This document shows positions 1 to 8,800 of a stretch of DNA of 29,860 bases, piece after piece (position 1 is the stretch's first letter; the number at the start of each line of letters is the position of its first letter). Both the position numbers and the translations under genes were made by a program. The DNA comes from JAZKFR01 sp040386295 (GTDB lineage: Bacteria > Pseudomonadota > Gammaproteobacteria > Burkholderiales > Rhodocyclaceae), in contig JAZKFR010000001.1 of NCBI GenBank assembly GCA_040386295.1, forward strand, positions 1 to 29,860, written 5' to 3'. Below the pieces are notes generated by a model, which was given only the letters and a program-made list of their open reading frames with translations, had not been told where the DNA came from and did no database searches.

Positions 1-1144
1 GGCTTGGCGTCAGCAACTTGCCCGAAGCGATAACGCGAATACGCGCTTTGAGCCCGGTTTCGATCAAGGCGTCGACCACCCGAGGCAAGGCTTCGTCGAT
101 CGATAAGGCCATATGATCGGCCAAGGCCTGTGGCGCTGCGCCGCTCCCGCCTTCACCACCATCAATAACCAAAAAATCCGGCGCTGACTGCAAGCCACGC
201 TGGTGAATCGCCGTCGTCAGTTGGTTCATAAAGTGCCAACCCCCAATGGCTGTTTTAATCCCTACCGGTTTACCGGTCACTTCGCGCACGTGAATAATCG
301 CGTCGAGCAGCGCGTCAATATGCTCAATATCGTCGTGCCGATTTGGGCTGAGCGAATCTTGCCCAGCCGGAATACCGCGAATTTGCGCAATTTCGGCGGT
401 GACTTTAGCGCCCGGCAAAACCCCGCCCTTACCGGGCTTGGCGCCCTGCGAGAGCTTGATCTCAAAAGCGCGCACCGTTTCATGCGCCGCTAGTTCGCGC
501 AAACGTTCGTCGGAGAGGTGGCCGTTGTCATCGCGCACCCCATATTTGGCCGTGCCGATCTGAAAAATAATGTCGCAGCCGCCTTCTAAATGGTGTGGCG
601 ACAAACCGCCTTCACCGGTATCCATCCAACACCCAGCAATCGCCGCCCCGCGTGACAAAGCGCGTACCGCCGGTTTGGAAATGGCGCCAAAACTCATGCC
701 GCTGATGTTGAGCAAGGAATGGCTCAAATAAGGCGTGCGGCAATAGCCCTCGCCAATCATCAAAGGCGGTGTGGCCTGACGGTTTTTGTCCAACACGGGG
801 AAGGGCGCATTGACAAAGATAAGCGCGCCCGGCTCGTTGATGCGGTAGGTCGAGCCAAAAGCAATCGTCGTGTCTTCATTTTTAGCCAGGCGATAAACCC
901 AGCTGCGCGTCGCCCGGTTGAACGGCATTTCCTCGCGGTCGCCCAGAAAAAAATATTGGCGAAAATACTCACCCAAACGCTCAAAAAAATAACGGAAATG
1001 GCCAATTAAAGGGAAGTTTCGTAATACCGCATGTTTTGTCTGCGTGATATCGCGCACATAAAAAAACAAAACCGCTGCGACCAAGGCAGCTAAGGTCGAT
1101 AAAACCAGAAGCACGGTGAGACTGAGGCTAAACATGTCAAGCAT
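1..1144 (-). CDS. FMN-binding glutamate synthase-like protein (5' part, runs off window)
   Basis: The minus frame is open from an ATG at 1144 to the window edge (381 codons), so the C-terminal part is missing. An excellent ribosome site, GGAGGAG, lies five bases before the start. Residues about 5-30 form a hydrophobic membrane anchor (LTVLLVLSTLAALVAAVLFF). The rest matches the glutamate synthase central/FMN-binding fold: NISGMSFGAIS, MDTGEGGLSPHH, QIGTAKYGVRD, EIKLSQGAKPGKGG, LPGAKVTAEIA, SPNRHDDI and IDGGEGGSGAAP. These are the flavin and substrate loop motifs of the stand-alone GltB2-like proteins, which lack the glutamine amidotransferase domain of true GOGAT. The physiological substrate of this subfamily is not firmly established. 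The iron-sulfur cysteines expected in such proteins would lie beyond the window. It is divergent from nadC across about 115 bp. Family assignment is secure; function is inferred. Confidence 0.88.
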   Translation of the reverse strand, partial: MLDMFSLSLTVLLVLSTLAALVAAVLFFYVRDITQTKHAVLRNFPLIGHFRYFFERLGEYFRQYFFLGDREEMPFNRATRSWVYRLAKNEDTTIAFGSTYRINEPGALIFVNAPFPVLDKNRQATPPLMIGEGYCRTPYLSHSLLNISGMSFGAISKPAVRALSRGAAIAGCWMDTGEGGLSPHHLEGGCDIIFQIGTAKYGVRDDNGHLSDERLRELAAHETVRAFEIKLSQGAKPGKGGVLPGAKVTAEIAQIRGIPAGQDSLSPNRHDDIEHIDALLDAIIHVREVTGKPVGIKTAIGGWHFMNQLTTAIHQRGLQSAPDFLVIDGGEGGSGAAPQALADHMALSIDEALPRVVDALIETGLKARIRVIASGKLLTPS

Positions 1145-1259
1145 TAGAACTCCTCCGAGATGTTAAAATTTTCCAGCTTTTTTGTGCCCTCCGCGCCAGT
1201 GTATGAGGAATCCGCGCAAAAACTTCAGTCATCTTGATTTTTCAGAAAGAAGCCCACGC

Positions 1260-2147
1260 ATGTCCAGCCCACAGCCGAGCGCCCGCCTCGACGCCGCCTT
1301 GCACGGCGAACTTGTACGCAGTGTCGAATTTGCCCTTGCCGAAGATATCGGCAAGGGTGATTTGACCGCAGGTTTGATCCCCGCCAGCGCGCGTGCCAGC
1401 GCCCAAGTGATCACGCGCGAACCGGCTATTTTGTGCGGCCAAGCCTGGTTCTCGCGCTGCTTTACCGAGCTTGACCCCGAGTGCAGCTTGCGTTGGCAGG
1501 CTCAAGATGGCGATGCAGTCGCAGCAGGCGCCTTGCTGTGCACACTAGAAGGCTCTGCCCGCGCCCTGCTCAGCGGCGAACGCAGTGGGCTGAACTTTTT
1601 ACAATTACTTTCTGGCGTCGCCAGTAAAACGCAGACCTACGTCGACGCCCTGCGCGGCAGCAAAACACGTGTCGTGGACACGCGAAAAACCATTCCCGGT
1701 TTGCGTCTGGCGCAGAAATACGCAGTCAAATGCGGCGGTGGCGAGAATCACCGGCTCGGTTTGTACGACGCCATCTTGATCAAAGAAAATCACATCCTGG
1801 CCGCTGGCGGCATTGCCGCTGCCTTAGCCGCAGCGCAACAGATCGCGGCAGAAAGTGCCGACCGCTGCCGCTTTATCCAAGTTGAAGTCGAAAGCCTAGA
1901 GCAATTGGACGAGGCTTTAAACGCTGGCGCCAGCATGATTTTGCTCGACAACATGGGGCTCGATAGTTTGCGTCAAGCAGTCAACATCAACGCAGGGCGC
2001 GCCTTGCTCGAGGCCTCAGGCAACGTACACCTAGCCACCTTGCGCGCGATCGCCGACACCGGTGTAGACCGAATCTCGATTGGCGAGTTGACCAAGCACC
2101 TTTGCGCCATCGATTTATCGCTGCGCCTGGTCACTGCCCGCGTTTAA
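1260..2147 (+). CDS. nadC: Nicotinate-nucleotide pyrophosphorylase (quinolinate phosphoribosyltransferase)
   Basis: Converts quinolinate and PRPP to nicotinate mononucleotide in de novo NAD synthesis, in the cytosol. The product is 295 aa, the usual size. Recognisable family motifs are FALAEDIGKGDLT near the N-terminus, ERSGLNFLQLLSG (about 107-119), DTRKTIPGLR (140-149), KYAVKCGGGENHRLGLYD (153-170), ILIKENHI (172-179) and the C-terminal barrel strands QVEVESLEQ, MILLDNM and DRISIGELTK. The reading frame extends upstream to 1182. I chose the ATG at 1260 because homology begins just after it; the ribosome site (AGAAAGAAG) is weak. An in-frame ATG at 1203 is the alternative. nadA and nadB are not adjacent here. 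Confidence 0.95.
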   Translation: MSSPQPSARLDAALHGELVRSVEFALAEDIGKGDLTAGLIPASARASAQVITREPAILCGQAWFSRCFTELDPECSLRWQAQDGDAVAAGALLCTLEGSARALLSGERSGLNFLQLLSGVASKTQTYVDALRGSKTRVVDTRKTIPGLRLAQKYAVKCGGGENHRLGLYDAILIKENHILAAGGIAAALAAAQQIAAESADRCRFIQVEVESLEQLDEALNAGASMILLDNMGLDSLRQAVNINAGRALLEASGNVHLATLRAIADTGVDRISIGELTKHLCAIDLSLRLVTARV

Positions 2148-2407
2148 AAACCCCCTAGAAAGCACGTCACTAGGCAGCCCCTGCGCGGCAACGGAAATCA
2201 CACGCTTAACTGAGAAAAACTTAAGTGCTCTTATTTTGCCGCGTTCAAACCTTAGATATCGCTACAAATAGGGGAGGTACTGGAACTTAATAAACAAAAT
2301 AGCCACTAACACTTATAGAGAGGTGTGTTTGATCGATTAAATCGCGATTAACCGCACGTCTCAGAAGCTGAAAAAAATAAAAAATATTATTTAATCAGGA
2401 GGATGAC

Positions 2408-3088
2408 ATGTTTAGAACTACCACAACTATCGCTCGTGGAGTACCGCCCAGCATCTCTGCTGCGTCACACATAAATCACTTGGGAGCAAAAGTCTCTATC
2501 GTGATACACCATGATGGTCTGACGTTGAACGCAATGCGGCAGCAGTTTCCACCAAACAAGTCGTTTAACGTCAGTGGGCACAACAGCATGATTATTCCGC
2601 CCTTTCTGCCTGTTAGCCCCCCGCTGCGTAATGTCTATGGTGGAGCGGCATGCCCGGTAACGCTGATTCCCCGAGAAGAATTGTTGTACATGAGCGGTGC
2701 TTTTAAGTACTGCGTCACGCAAAACCCCAGAACGCAAGCATTAGGCACGCTTGTCACAGAGAATGTTTCTGGCGCGCATACCGGGCTTCTCGCCATTGCT
2801 GAAAAAATGGGCTTAGATGTTGTGATGGCAGGGCATATTCACTTGATCAGCGGTGCAAAAGAAGGTGATGTGAGTGAGGTGAAAGCGATCACCAATACTT
2901 CTGGACACCTACAGCCCGAAGGAACGCCAGAGCAGCACGCGCTAGTAGAGCGGGCTTTTAAGGCAACGGGGCTGCATAACGTACAAGGTACAGCTGGAAA
3001 CCAAAGGTGGTGTCCTTCCCTAGAGCGCTATGTGCCGGAGGCTATAGCGCTCTCAATCATGAATAAAGCACGCCTCATGCTGACGTAA
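2408..3088 (+). CDS. Uncharacterised 226-aa protein, possible effector-like
   Basis: I do not recognise a named family. The gene is convincing as a real one: a strong AGGAGG ribosome site seven bases before the ATG, an AT-rich leader, and a strong terminator hairpin directly after it. The first 25 residues are rich in Thr, Ser and Ala with no hydrophobic signal segment. Residues about 138-190 run AGH-x-HLISGA, then EVKAITNTSGHLQPEG, then HALVERAFKATGL. The SGH-x-x-P element, followed by a helix ending in a hydrophobic-Gly turn, resembles an SGHYxP module I associate with some bacterial effector-like proteins and with plant IQM proteins. That link is from memory and weak. Base composition is more AT-rich than leuB or nadC, which suggests acquisition. 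It sits where leuC/leuD usually precede leuB in Burkholderiales. Confidence 0.6.
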   Translation: MFRTTTTIARGVPPSISAASHINHLGAKVSIVIHHDGLTLNAMRQQFPPNKSFNVSGHNSMIIPPFLPVSPPLRNVYGGAACPVTLIPREELLYMSGAFKYCVTQNPRTQALGTLVTENVSGAHTGLLAIAEKMGLDVVMAGHIHLISGAKEGDVSEVKAITNTSGHLQPEGTPEQHALVERAFKATGLHNVQGTAGNQRWCPSLERYVPEAIALSIMNKARLMLT

Positions 3089-3110
3089 TCATTGCCGACG
3101 TTATTGGCTC

Positions 3111-3140
3111 AATAGGGCGCCCTTGGGCGCCCTATTCTTT
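3111..3140 (+). terminator. Rho-independent terminator after the 226-aa gene
   Basis: A perfect inverted repeat AATAGGGCGCCC / GGGCGCCCTATT (3111-3122 and 3125-3136) is followed by CTTT. Real pairing probably leaves a loop of four to six bases. It lies 22 bp after the stop codon and separates the accessory gene from leuB. Confidence 0.75.
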
Positions 3141-3305
3141 GGTGTAGGTGTTTGGCTTAGACGCGTTTGCGCAAATAATCGATAAATTATTGCTGCCGAA
3201 GAACGGTTTCCCTGAGAAAATTGGCGGCTGGGCGTTAAGCTGCCTGCCTCATTTGAGGGTATTGGCGATCAAACTTGAATCGACTGGATTCTGCTCAGTT
3301 CAATG

Positions 3306-3337
3306 AACAATAGAGCAATAGAACAATAGGACTATAG
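3306..3337 (+). repeat. Four imperfect 8-bp tandem units in the leuB leader
   Basis: Units AACAATAG, AGCAATAG, AACAATAG and GACTATAG follow one another directly and abut the GGAG ribosome site of leuB. The array is short, so it could be chance or a slippage product. Confidence 0.5.
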
Positions 3338-3350
3338 GAGCTTTTGTACG

Positions 3351-4421
3351 ATGAAAATTTGTGTCTTAGCTGGCGATGGAATCGGGCCAGAAATTATGAG
3401 CGAAGCCTTGCGCGTTCTTGAGGCGGTGCATCAGTTGACGCCTGGTGCCCCCACGCTGACGCTGACGCACGGCCTGATCGGCGGGTGCGCGGTGGATCAG
3501 TGTGGCGACCCTTTTCCTGAGGCCAGTCGGGCTTTGGCGCATGCTGCTGATGCTGTTTTGCTCGGTGCGGTCGGTGGGCCGCAGTGGGATGCTTTGCCAC
3601 GTGCGCAGCGTCCCGAACGGGGTTTGTTGGCGATTCGTCTAGAGCTGGATCTGTTTGCCAATTTACGTCCCGCCGTGCTTTATCCTGAATTGGCCAACGC
3701 CTCTAGCCTCAAACCTGAACTGGTTGCCGGGCTTGACCTGCTGATCATCCGCGAATTGACCGGCGATATTTACCATGGCGAGCCACGTGGGATTGAGCAG
3801 CGCGATGGCAAACGTTTTGCCTTCAATACGATGAATTACAGCGAAGACGAAATTCGTCGAATTCTGCACGTAGCCTTTAAAACCGCGCGCAAGCGCAGCA
3901 AAAAGCTCTGCTCGGTCGATAAAATGAACGTCTTGGAAGCGTCGCAACTATGGCGCGACATCGCCAGCGAAATGGCGGCCGAATACCCGGATGTCACGCT
4001 CAGCCATATGTTGGTCGATAACGCAGCGATGCAGCTGGTGCGCAGGCCGAAACAATTTGACGTCATCGTCACCGGCAATATGTTCGGTGACATCCTTTCT
4101 GACGAAGCAGCAATGCTCACGGGCTCAATCGGCATGCTGCCCTCGGCTTCGCTCGACGCGAACAACAAAGGCCTGTACGAACCGAGTCACGGCTCAGCGC
4201 CGGATATCGCCGGGCAAAACATTGCCAATCCCTTGGCGATGATCCTCTCAGTGGCGATGATGCTGCGCCATACCTTTACCCAAGAAGCAGCGGCGCAACG
4301 CATTGAAGCGGCAGTGCAAAAAGTTTTGGCACAAGGCTATCGCACCTTGGATATTGACGAACCGGGCGCCCAACGAGTCGGCACCCGGGCAATGGGCGAC
4401 GCAGTTCTGGCAGCGCTGTAA
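3351..4421 (+). CDS. leuB: 3-isopropylmalate dehydrogenase
   Basis: NAD-dependent oxidative decarboxylation of 3-isopropylmalate in leucine synthesis. 356 aa, normal length. Motifs in order: GDGIGPE (8-14); LLGAVGGPQWD (70-80); the substrate-binding arginine region around RPERGLLAIR and LFANLRPA; IIRELTGDIYHGEPRG (132-147); the catalytic lysine in DKMNV (K191); VDNAAMQLV (222-230); the metal-binding aspartates in GDILSDEAAMLTGSIGM (D247, D251); and the NAD-binding LYEPSHGSAPDIAGQNIANP. The ribosome site TAGGAG precedes the ATG. asd follows on the same strand after 94 bp. leuC and leuD are not upstream in this window, although they commonly are in related genomes. Confidence 0.97.
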   Translation: MKICVLAGDGIGPEIMSEALRVLEAVHQLTPGAPTLTLTHGLIGGCAVDQCGDPFPEASRALAHAADAVLLGAVGGPQWDALPRAQRPERGLLAIRLELDLFANLRPAVLYPELANASSLKPELVAGLDLLIIRELTGDIYHGEPRGIEQRDGKRFAFNTMNYSEDEIRRILHVAFKTARKRSKKLCSVDKMNVLEASQLWRDIASEMAAEYPDVTLSHMLVDNAAMQLVRRPKQFDVIVTGNMFGDILSDEAAMLTGSIGMLPSASLDANNKGLYEPSHGSAPDIAGQNIANPLAMILSVAMMLRHTFTQEAAAQRIEAAVQKVLAQGYRTLDIDEPGAQRVGTRAMGDAVLAAL

Positions 4422-4515
4422 CCCAGTATCACGCTCGTTTAAGTAGCGCGTGTGCTGGTGCAGCTGCCTCAGCTGCCTCAATTTGAATTTTGCAACTTAA
4501 GTTCGGACGGAAAAA

Positions 4516-5649
4516 ATGAAACGAGTAGGGTTTGTTGGTTGGCGCGGGATGGTCGGCTCGGTATTGATGCAACGCATGGTCGAAGAACAAGACTTTGCGC
4601 AGATTGAGCCAGTTTATTTCTCAACCTCTGCGGTAGGCGGTGAAGCGCCGCGCTTCGGCGGCAAAGAAGCGGAACGGCTGCAAGACGCGATGTCGATCGA
4701 GGCACTGAAAAAAATGGACATCGTGCTGACCTGTCAGGGCGGCGACTACACGCGCGAGGTCTTCCCGCGTTTGCGCGCTGCCGGTTGGCAAGGGCATTGG
4801 ATTGACGCGGCCTCTACCCTGCGTATGGAAAAAGACGCAGTGATCGTGCTGGATCCGGTGAATTTGCCGGTGATTCAGGCCGCGCAAGGTCAGGGCGGGA
4901 AGAATTGGATTGGCGGTAATTGCACGGTTTCGCTCATGTTGATGGGGCTGGGTGGCTTGTTTCAACACGGTCTGGTCGAGTGGGTCAGCGCGATGACGTA
5001 TCAAGCGGCATCGGGTGCGGGGGCGCAGAATATGCGCGAGCTATTAGCGCAAATGGGTGCTTTGCACCAGTCTGTCGCCAGCGAGTTGGCCGATCCGGCC
5101 TCAGCCATTCTGGCGATTGACCGCAAAATTGCCGACACCCTGCGCCATACAGATTTCCCAAGTCAGCATTTCCGCAATACGCCCTTGGCCGGAAGCCTGA
5201 TTCCGTGGATCGACGTTGCGGTAGAGCACGGGCAGTCGAAAGAAGAGTGGAAAGGCGGTGCAGAGTGCAACAAAATTCTCGGCAATCCGGCTTTCCGTAG
5301 TCCTGGCAGCATTCCGATTGATGGCCTGTGTGTGCGCATCGGTGCAATGCGCTGCCACGCCCAGGGCTTGACTATTAAGCTGAAAAAAGACGTCGGTATC
5401 GACGAGCTAAGCACTTTGATCGGGCAAGCGAATCCCTGGGTCAAAGTGGTTGCCAACGAGCGCGAGCAAACCGAGCAACAGCTCACCCCGGCAGCAGTGA
5501 CCGGCACCTTGAGCATACCGGTCGGTCGTCTGCACAAAATGGCCATGGGGCCGACTTACTTGGCTGCGTTCACCGTCGGCGACCAGTTGCTTTGGGGCGC
5601 AGCTGAACCTTTGCGTCGAATCCTACGCATTCTGCTCGAACAGGCATGA
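4516..5649 (+). CDS. asd: Aspartate-semialdehyde dehydrogenase
   Basis: Reduces aspartyl phosphate to aspartate semialdehyde, the branch point to lysine/diaminopimelate, threonine and methionine. 377 aa, the size of the gammaproteobacterial-type Asd. Seen: the N-terminal nucleotide-binding stretch VGFVGWRGMVGSVLMQRM (4-21); FSTSAVGG (35-42); TCQGGDYT (72-79); WIDAASTLRM (95-104); the catalytic cysteine in WIGGNCTVSLMLMGLGGLF (C136); and QAASGAGAQNMREL (163-176). The ribosome site GGACGGA precedes the ATG. It supplies the precursor for the thrC and metZ products also encoded here. leuB is upstream and a terminator hairpin is downstream. Confidence 0.97.
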   Translation: MKRVGFVGWRGMVGSVLMQRMVEEQDFAQIEPVYFSTSAVGGEAPRFGGKEAERLQDAMSIEALKKMDIVLTCQGGDYTREVFPRLRAAGWQGHWIDAASTLRMEKDAVIVLDPVNLPVIQAAQGQGGKNWIGGNCTVSLMLMGLGGLFQHGLVEWVSAMTYQAASGAGAQNMRELLAQMGALHQSVASELADPASAILAIDRKIADTLRHTDFPSQHFRNTPLAGSLIPWIDVAVEHGQSKEEWKGGAECNKILGNPAFRSPGSIPIDGLCVRIGAMRCHAQGLTIKLKKDVGIDELSTLIGQANPWVKVVANEREQTEQQLTPAAVTGTLSIPVGRLHKMAMGPTYLAAFTVGDQLLWGAAEPLRRILRILLEQA

Positions 5650-5710
5650 TTATTCACCGCTCAGACGCAGCACGCTTGTTCGCAGCGTTGCTTTGCGCCT
5701 GAGTTGCCTG

Positions 5711-5738
5711 AGCGCCCGGTTGATCCCGGGCGCTTTCT
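5711..5738 (+). terminator. Terminator hairpin after asd
   Basis: Stem AGCGCCCGG (5711-5719) pairs with CCGGGCGCT (5726-5734) around the loop TTGATC, followed by TTCT. It lies 61 bp after the asd stop. Confidence 0.7.
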
Positions 5739-5748
5739 GCACGGGCTT

Positions 5749-5776
5749 TTGTTTCTCGCGTATGCTATCTTATAAG
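5749..5776 (+). promoter_or_regulatory. Candidate sigma-70 promoter for fimV
   Basis: TTGTTT (5749-5754) and TATAAG (5771-5776) are separated by 16 bp, just after the asd terminator and about 70 bp before the fimV start. This is a pattern match only. Confidence 0.3.
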
Positions 5777-5777
5777 T

Positions 5778-5802
5778 AAGTTTAGATTGACCGTCTAAGC
5801 TT
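5778..5802 (+). other. Hairpin in the fimV leader
   Basis: AAGTTTAGA (5778-5786) pairs with TCTAAGCTT (5794-5802) with one G-U pair around a 7-nt loop. There is no U-tract, so it is not an obvious terminator. It could be an operator or an mRNA leader structure. Confidence 0.35.
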
Positions 5803-5847
5803 ATGATCTATTTTAACAATCCAGACCCTGACGCTTAAGGTGGTGCC

Positions 5848-8800
5848 GTGGCTAAAAACGCAACCCACAAACTGAATTCTCGCTTAACCCGTGCGCGCGC
5901 TGCCGCTAAGACCGCTGCTAAAACCTTATCGATCGCAGCGCACACACGGTTTACACCGCGCTCTATCGTGGCCGGCTTAGCGCTATGTTGTCTGGCGCCA
6001 ACAGCAGGCGCGGCGGGGCTGGGTAAGGTGACGGTACTGTCCGCCCTGGGGCAACCGCTGCGTGCCGAAGTGGCGATTTCTGCAACGCGTGAAGAGCTGT
6101 CTGGGATGAAAGCGCAATTGGCTTCGGCGGACGCCTTTCGCCAAGCCGGAATCGAATACGCCAGCACCCTGCTCGGTATCAAATTTGTCCTGGATAAAAA
6201 TGCGCAGGGCTCGCCGATCATCAAGCTGAGCTCTGATCGGCCCGTCAACGACCCGTTTATTGATATGTTGCTCGAACTGAGCTGGCCCTCTGGTCGCTTG
6301 GTGCGCGAGTACACTTTTTTACTCGACCCCCCTGAATTTTCCGGGCAAAGCGCGCGCGCCATCGTGCCGCCTGCGCTCAACCAAAGCAACGCCACGCCTG
6401 CCGCTAGCGCCAGCAAATTAGCGACGGAAGTGGCGCGTGAGGCAACGCTGGATCAAGCGCCAAGTTTGGCCGAATCAAATAAGCTTACTAACGAACGACG
6501 TGCAAGCGAACGACGTACAAGCGCACGCCCCCAGCCAACGCCGCGTCAGCGTCGCGTTGCCGAAGCGGCGGCTGAAGAGGGTGCGCGTCAACAAGAAACA
6601 CCCGCAGGCACAACGCATACCGTGAAAAAAGGCGAAACGCTAACGCAGATCGCCAGCGCACACAAAACAGAGAGCGTCTCGCTAGACCAAATGTTGGTTG
6701 CCGTACTGCGCGCCAATCAAGATGCTTTTGACGGCGCCAATATGAACCGGCTCAAGGCTGGCAAAATTTTGCGCATCCCAGAACCCAGCGCCGTTGAAGC
6801 CGTCAGCCCTGAGTCGGCACAAAAAACCGTGCTGACGCAAGCCGCCGATTGGAATGCCTACCGGGGCAAATTAGCCGGTGCAGCAGAGCGGTCAGTCGCG
6901 AAAGACAAGCTCGGGCAACAAAACACAACAGGCAAAATCACCGCCAAAGTTGAAGATAAAGCAGCTCCTGCACTGGCGCCCAAAGACCAAGTCAAAGTCT
7001 CCAAGAGTGAGAGCAAATCCGCCGGGAAAGCGGGCGAAGCAGACTTGATCGCCAAAGACAAGGCGATCAAAGAAGCCAACGAACGGCTTGTCAGTCTAGA
7101 AAAAAATGTCGCTGATTTACAGCAATTGCTGGCACTGAAGAACCAAAATCTCGCTGAATTAGAGAAGCAAGCAGCCAAACGCGCAGCTGAGAAAGCCCCC
7201 GCCACAAGCCCTGCTCCCGTCGCCGCAGCAGCAGCAACAGCGGCGGCAGCGAACAACGTCAGCGCTCCGAGCAATCCACCGCCAGACGAAGCTGTCAGCA
7301 CCACGGCCCCGGTTGAACCAGCTAAGGTCACTGCCGTAGCGGCAGCGCCCGTTGAGCCTACGGCCACGCCTGCGCCTGCGCCTGCCCCCGTGGCAGCGGT
7401 TAAACCCGTCGCACCGAAAGTAGACACCCCGCCGGTCGCAGTCGATGACGCCAGCAGCGAATTGACCGTATTGACAATAGTGCAAGACATGCTCGCTGAT
7501 AAAACGCTGCTGCTTGACGGTGCCGCAGCGGCTGGGGGCGCTGGCTTATTGGCAGCGGCTCTGCTCTGGTTCAAACGCCGTCGGCGCAAGCTTGCGACGG
7601 GGCAGGAACGCGCTGACAACAAAGCAACGACTACGCCCCTCGAAGAAAACACCTCGGGCTTAGTCGAACTGACGAGTAATTCTATTTTTAACGATGCCGG
7701 TGGTCGCAGCGTCGATACAGAAAGAACCTCGGTTCTGATGACCGATTTCAGCCAGGAAGGCGCTGGCATCATTGATACCGACGAGGTCGACCCGGTCGCG
7801 GAAGCCGACGTTTACATGGCGTATGGTCGCGATTTACAAGCAGAAGAAATTTTGCTCGAGGCCAAACAAAAAGACCCCACGCGCCACGCGATCCACCTTA
7901 AATTGCTTGAGATTTACGCCAACCGTAAAGCGCTTTCGCCTTTCGAGGCGGTGGCGCTAGAGCTGCACGAAAAAACGGGCGGAGTCGGTGAAGAATGGCA
8001 AAAAGCCTTCGCCATGGGCAACAAGCTAGACCCGCAAAACCCTCTTTTTGGTGGCATGCCTGAGGTGACGGAAGCGCCTGCTTTCAACCCTAGTGCGACC
8101 ATCGTATTAGCGACACAAGACGTAGACGCCAATCGAGCTGCCGGCGCAAACCGTGCGGCTCAGGCCGTCAAAAAAGCGTCGGCAGAGCCAGATTTCTTGC
8201 CCGAAATACAAGCCACGAGCACGGTATTTAACGGCCTGGAGCTCCCCCAGGAGGCCAACGCTGACGCCAGTTCAGATTTCGCTTCAGCGACAGCCTATGT
8301 CGCGGAAAATCTTGATTTTGATCTCGGCTTGGATAAACAGGAAGGAACGCATGCGCGCACTGTCGCCGGTCTTGAGTTCGAGATGCCGTCAGCAAGCGCG
8401 GCCAGCGGAAACGGCGGCGCAGCAGAAGCGGCTGAGGCCTTCCCTGACCTTGATTTCAACCTAGACACTCCGAGCAAAGCTGAATTAACGACGCCGGAAC
8501 ACACGCAAAGCCCGGCGCCAGTCGAGCCTATGCTCACCGAGTTTTCGCCAGACGCTTTTTCTCTGGCCGAACCAGAGGCTGACGTGCTGGCATCTGCGCC
8601 CGCGCCCGCATCTGCATCTGCATCGACGCCCAAAAACAGCGCATTCGACATGGCTTCGATTGATTTAAACCTTGAAGCAACGATGCTGCATCCGGCTGCT
8701 GAAATCGAAGCCGAAGCCAAATTCGCTGAAGCTGCACCGCGCACACCCGAAACAGATTTTGCCAGCGCGCAAATGGCAACTGCCATCGATACGCCGGACA

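Noticed and set aside
1182..1259. N-terminal extension of NadC
   Set aside because: The 26 extra residues do not resemble NadC; the ATG at 1260 gives the normal length.
7180..7420. Ala/Pro-rich repeats in fimV as a possible DNA repeat element
   Set aside because: Explained by the usual low-complexity linker of FimV; no exact long DNA repeat is seen.
6858..7772. Long minus-strand open frame within fimV
   Set aside because: A shadow of the Ala-rich fimV coding frame; the product is low-complexity Ala/Ser/Thr with no motif or ribosome site.
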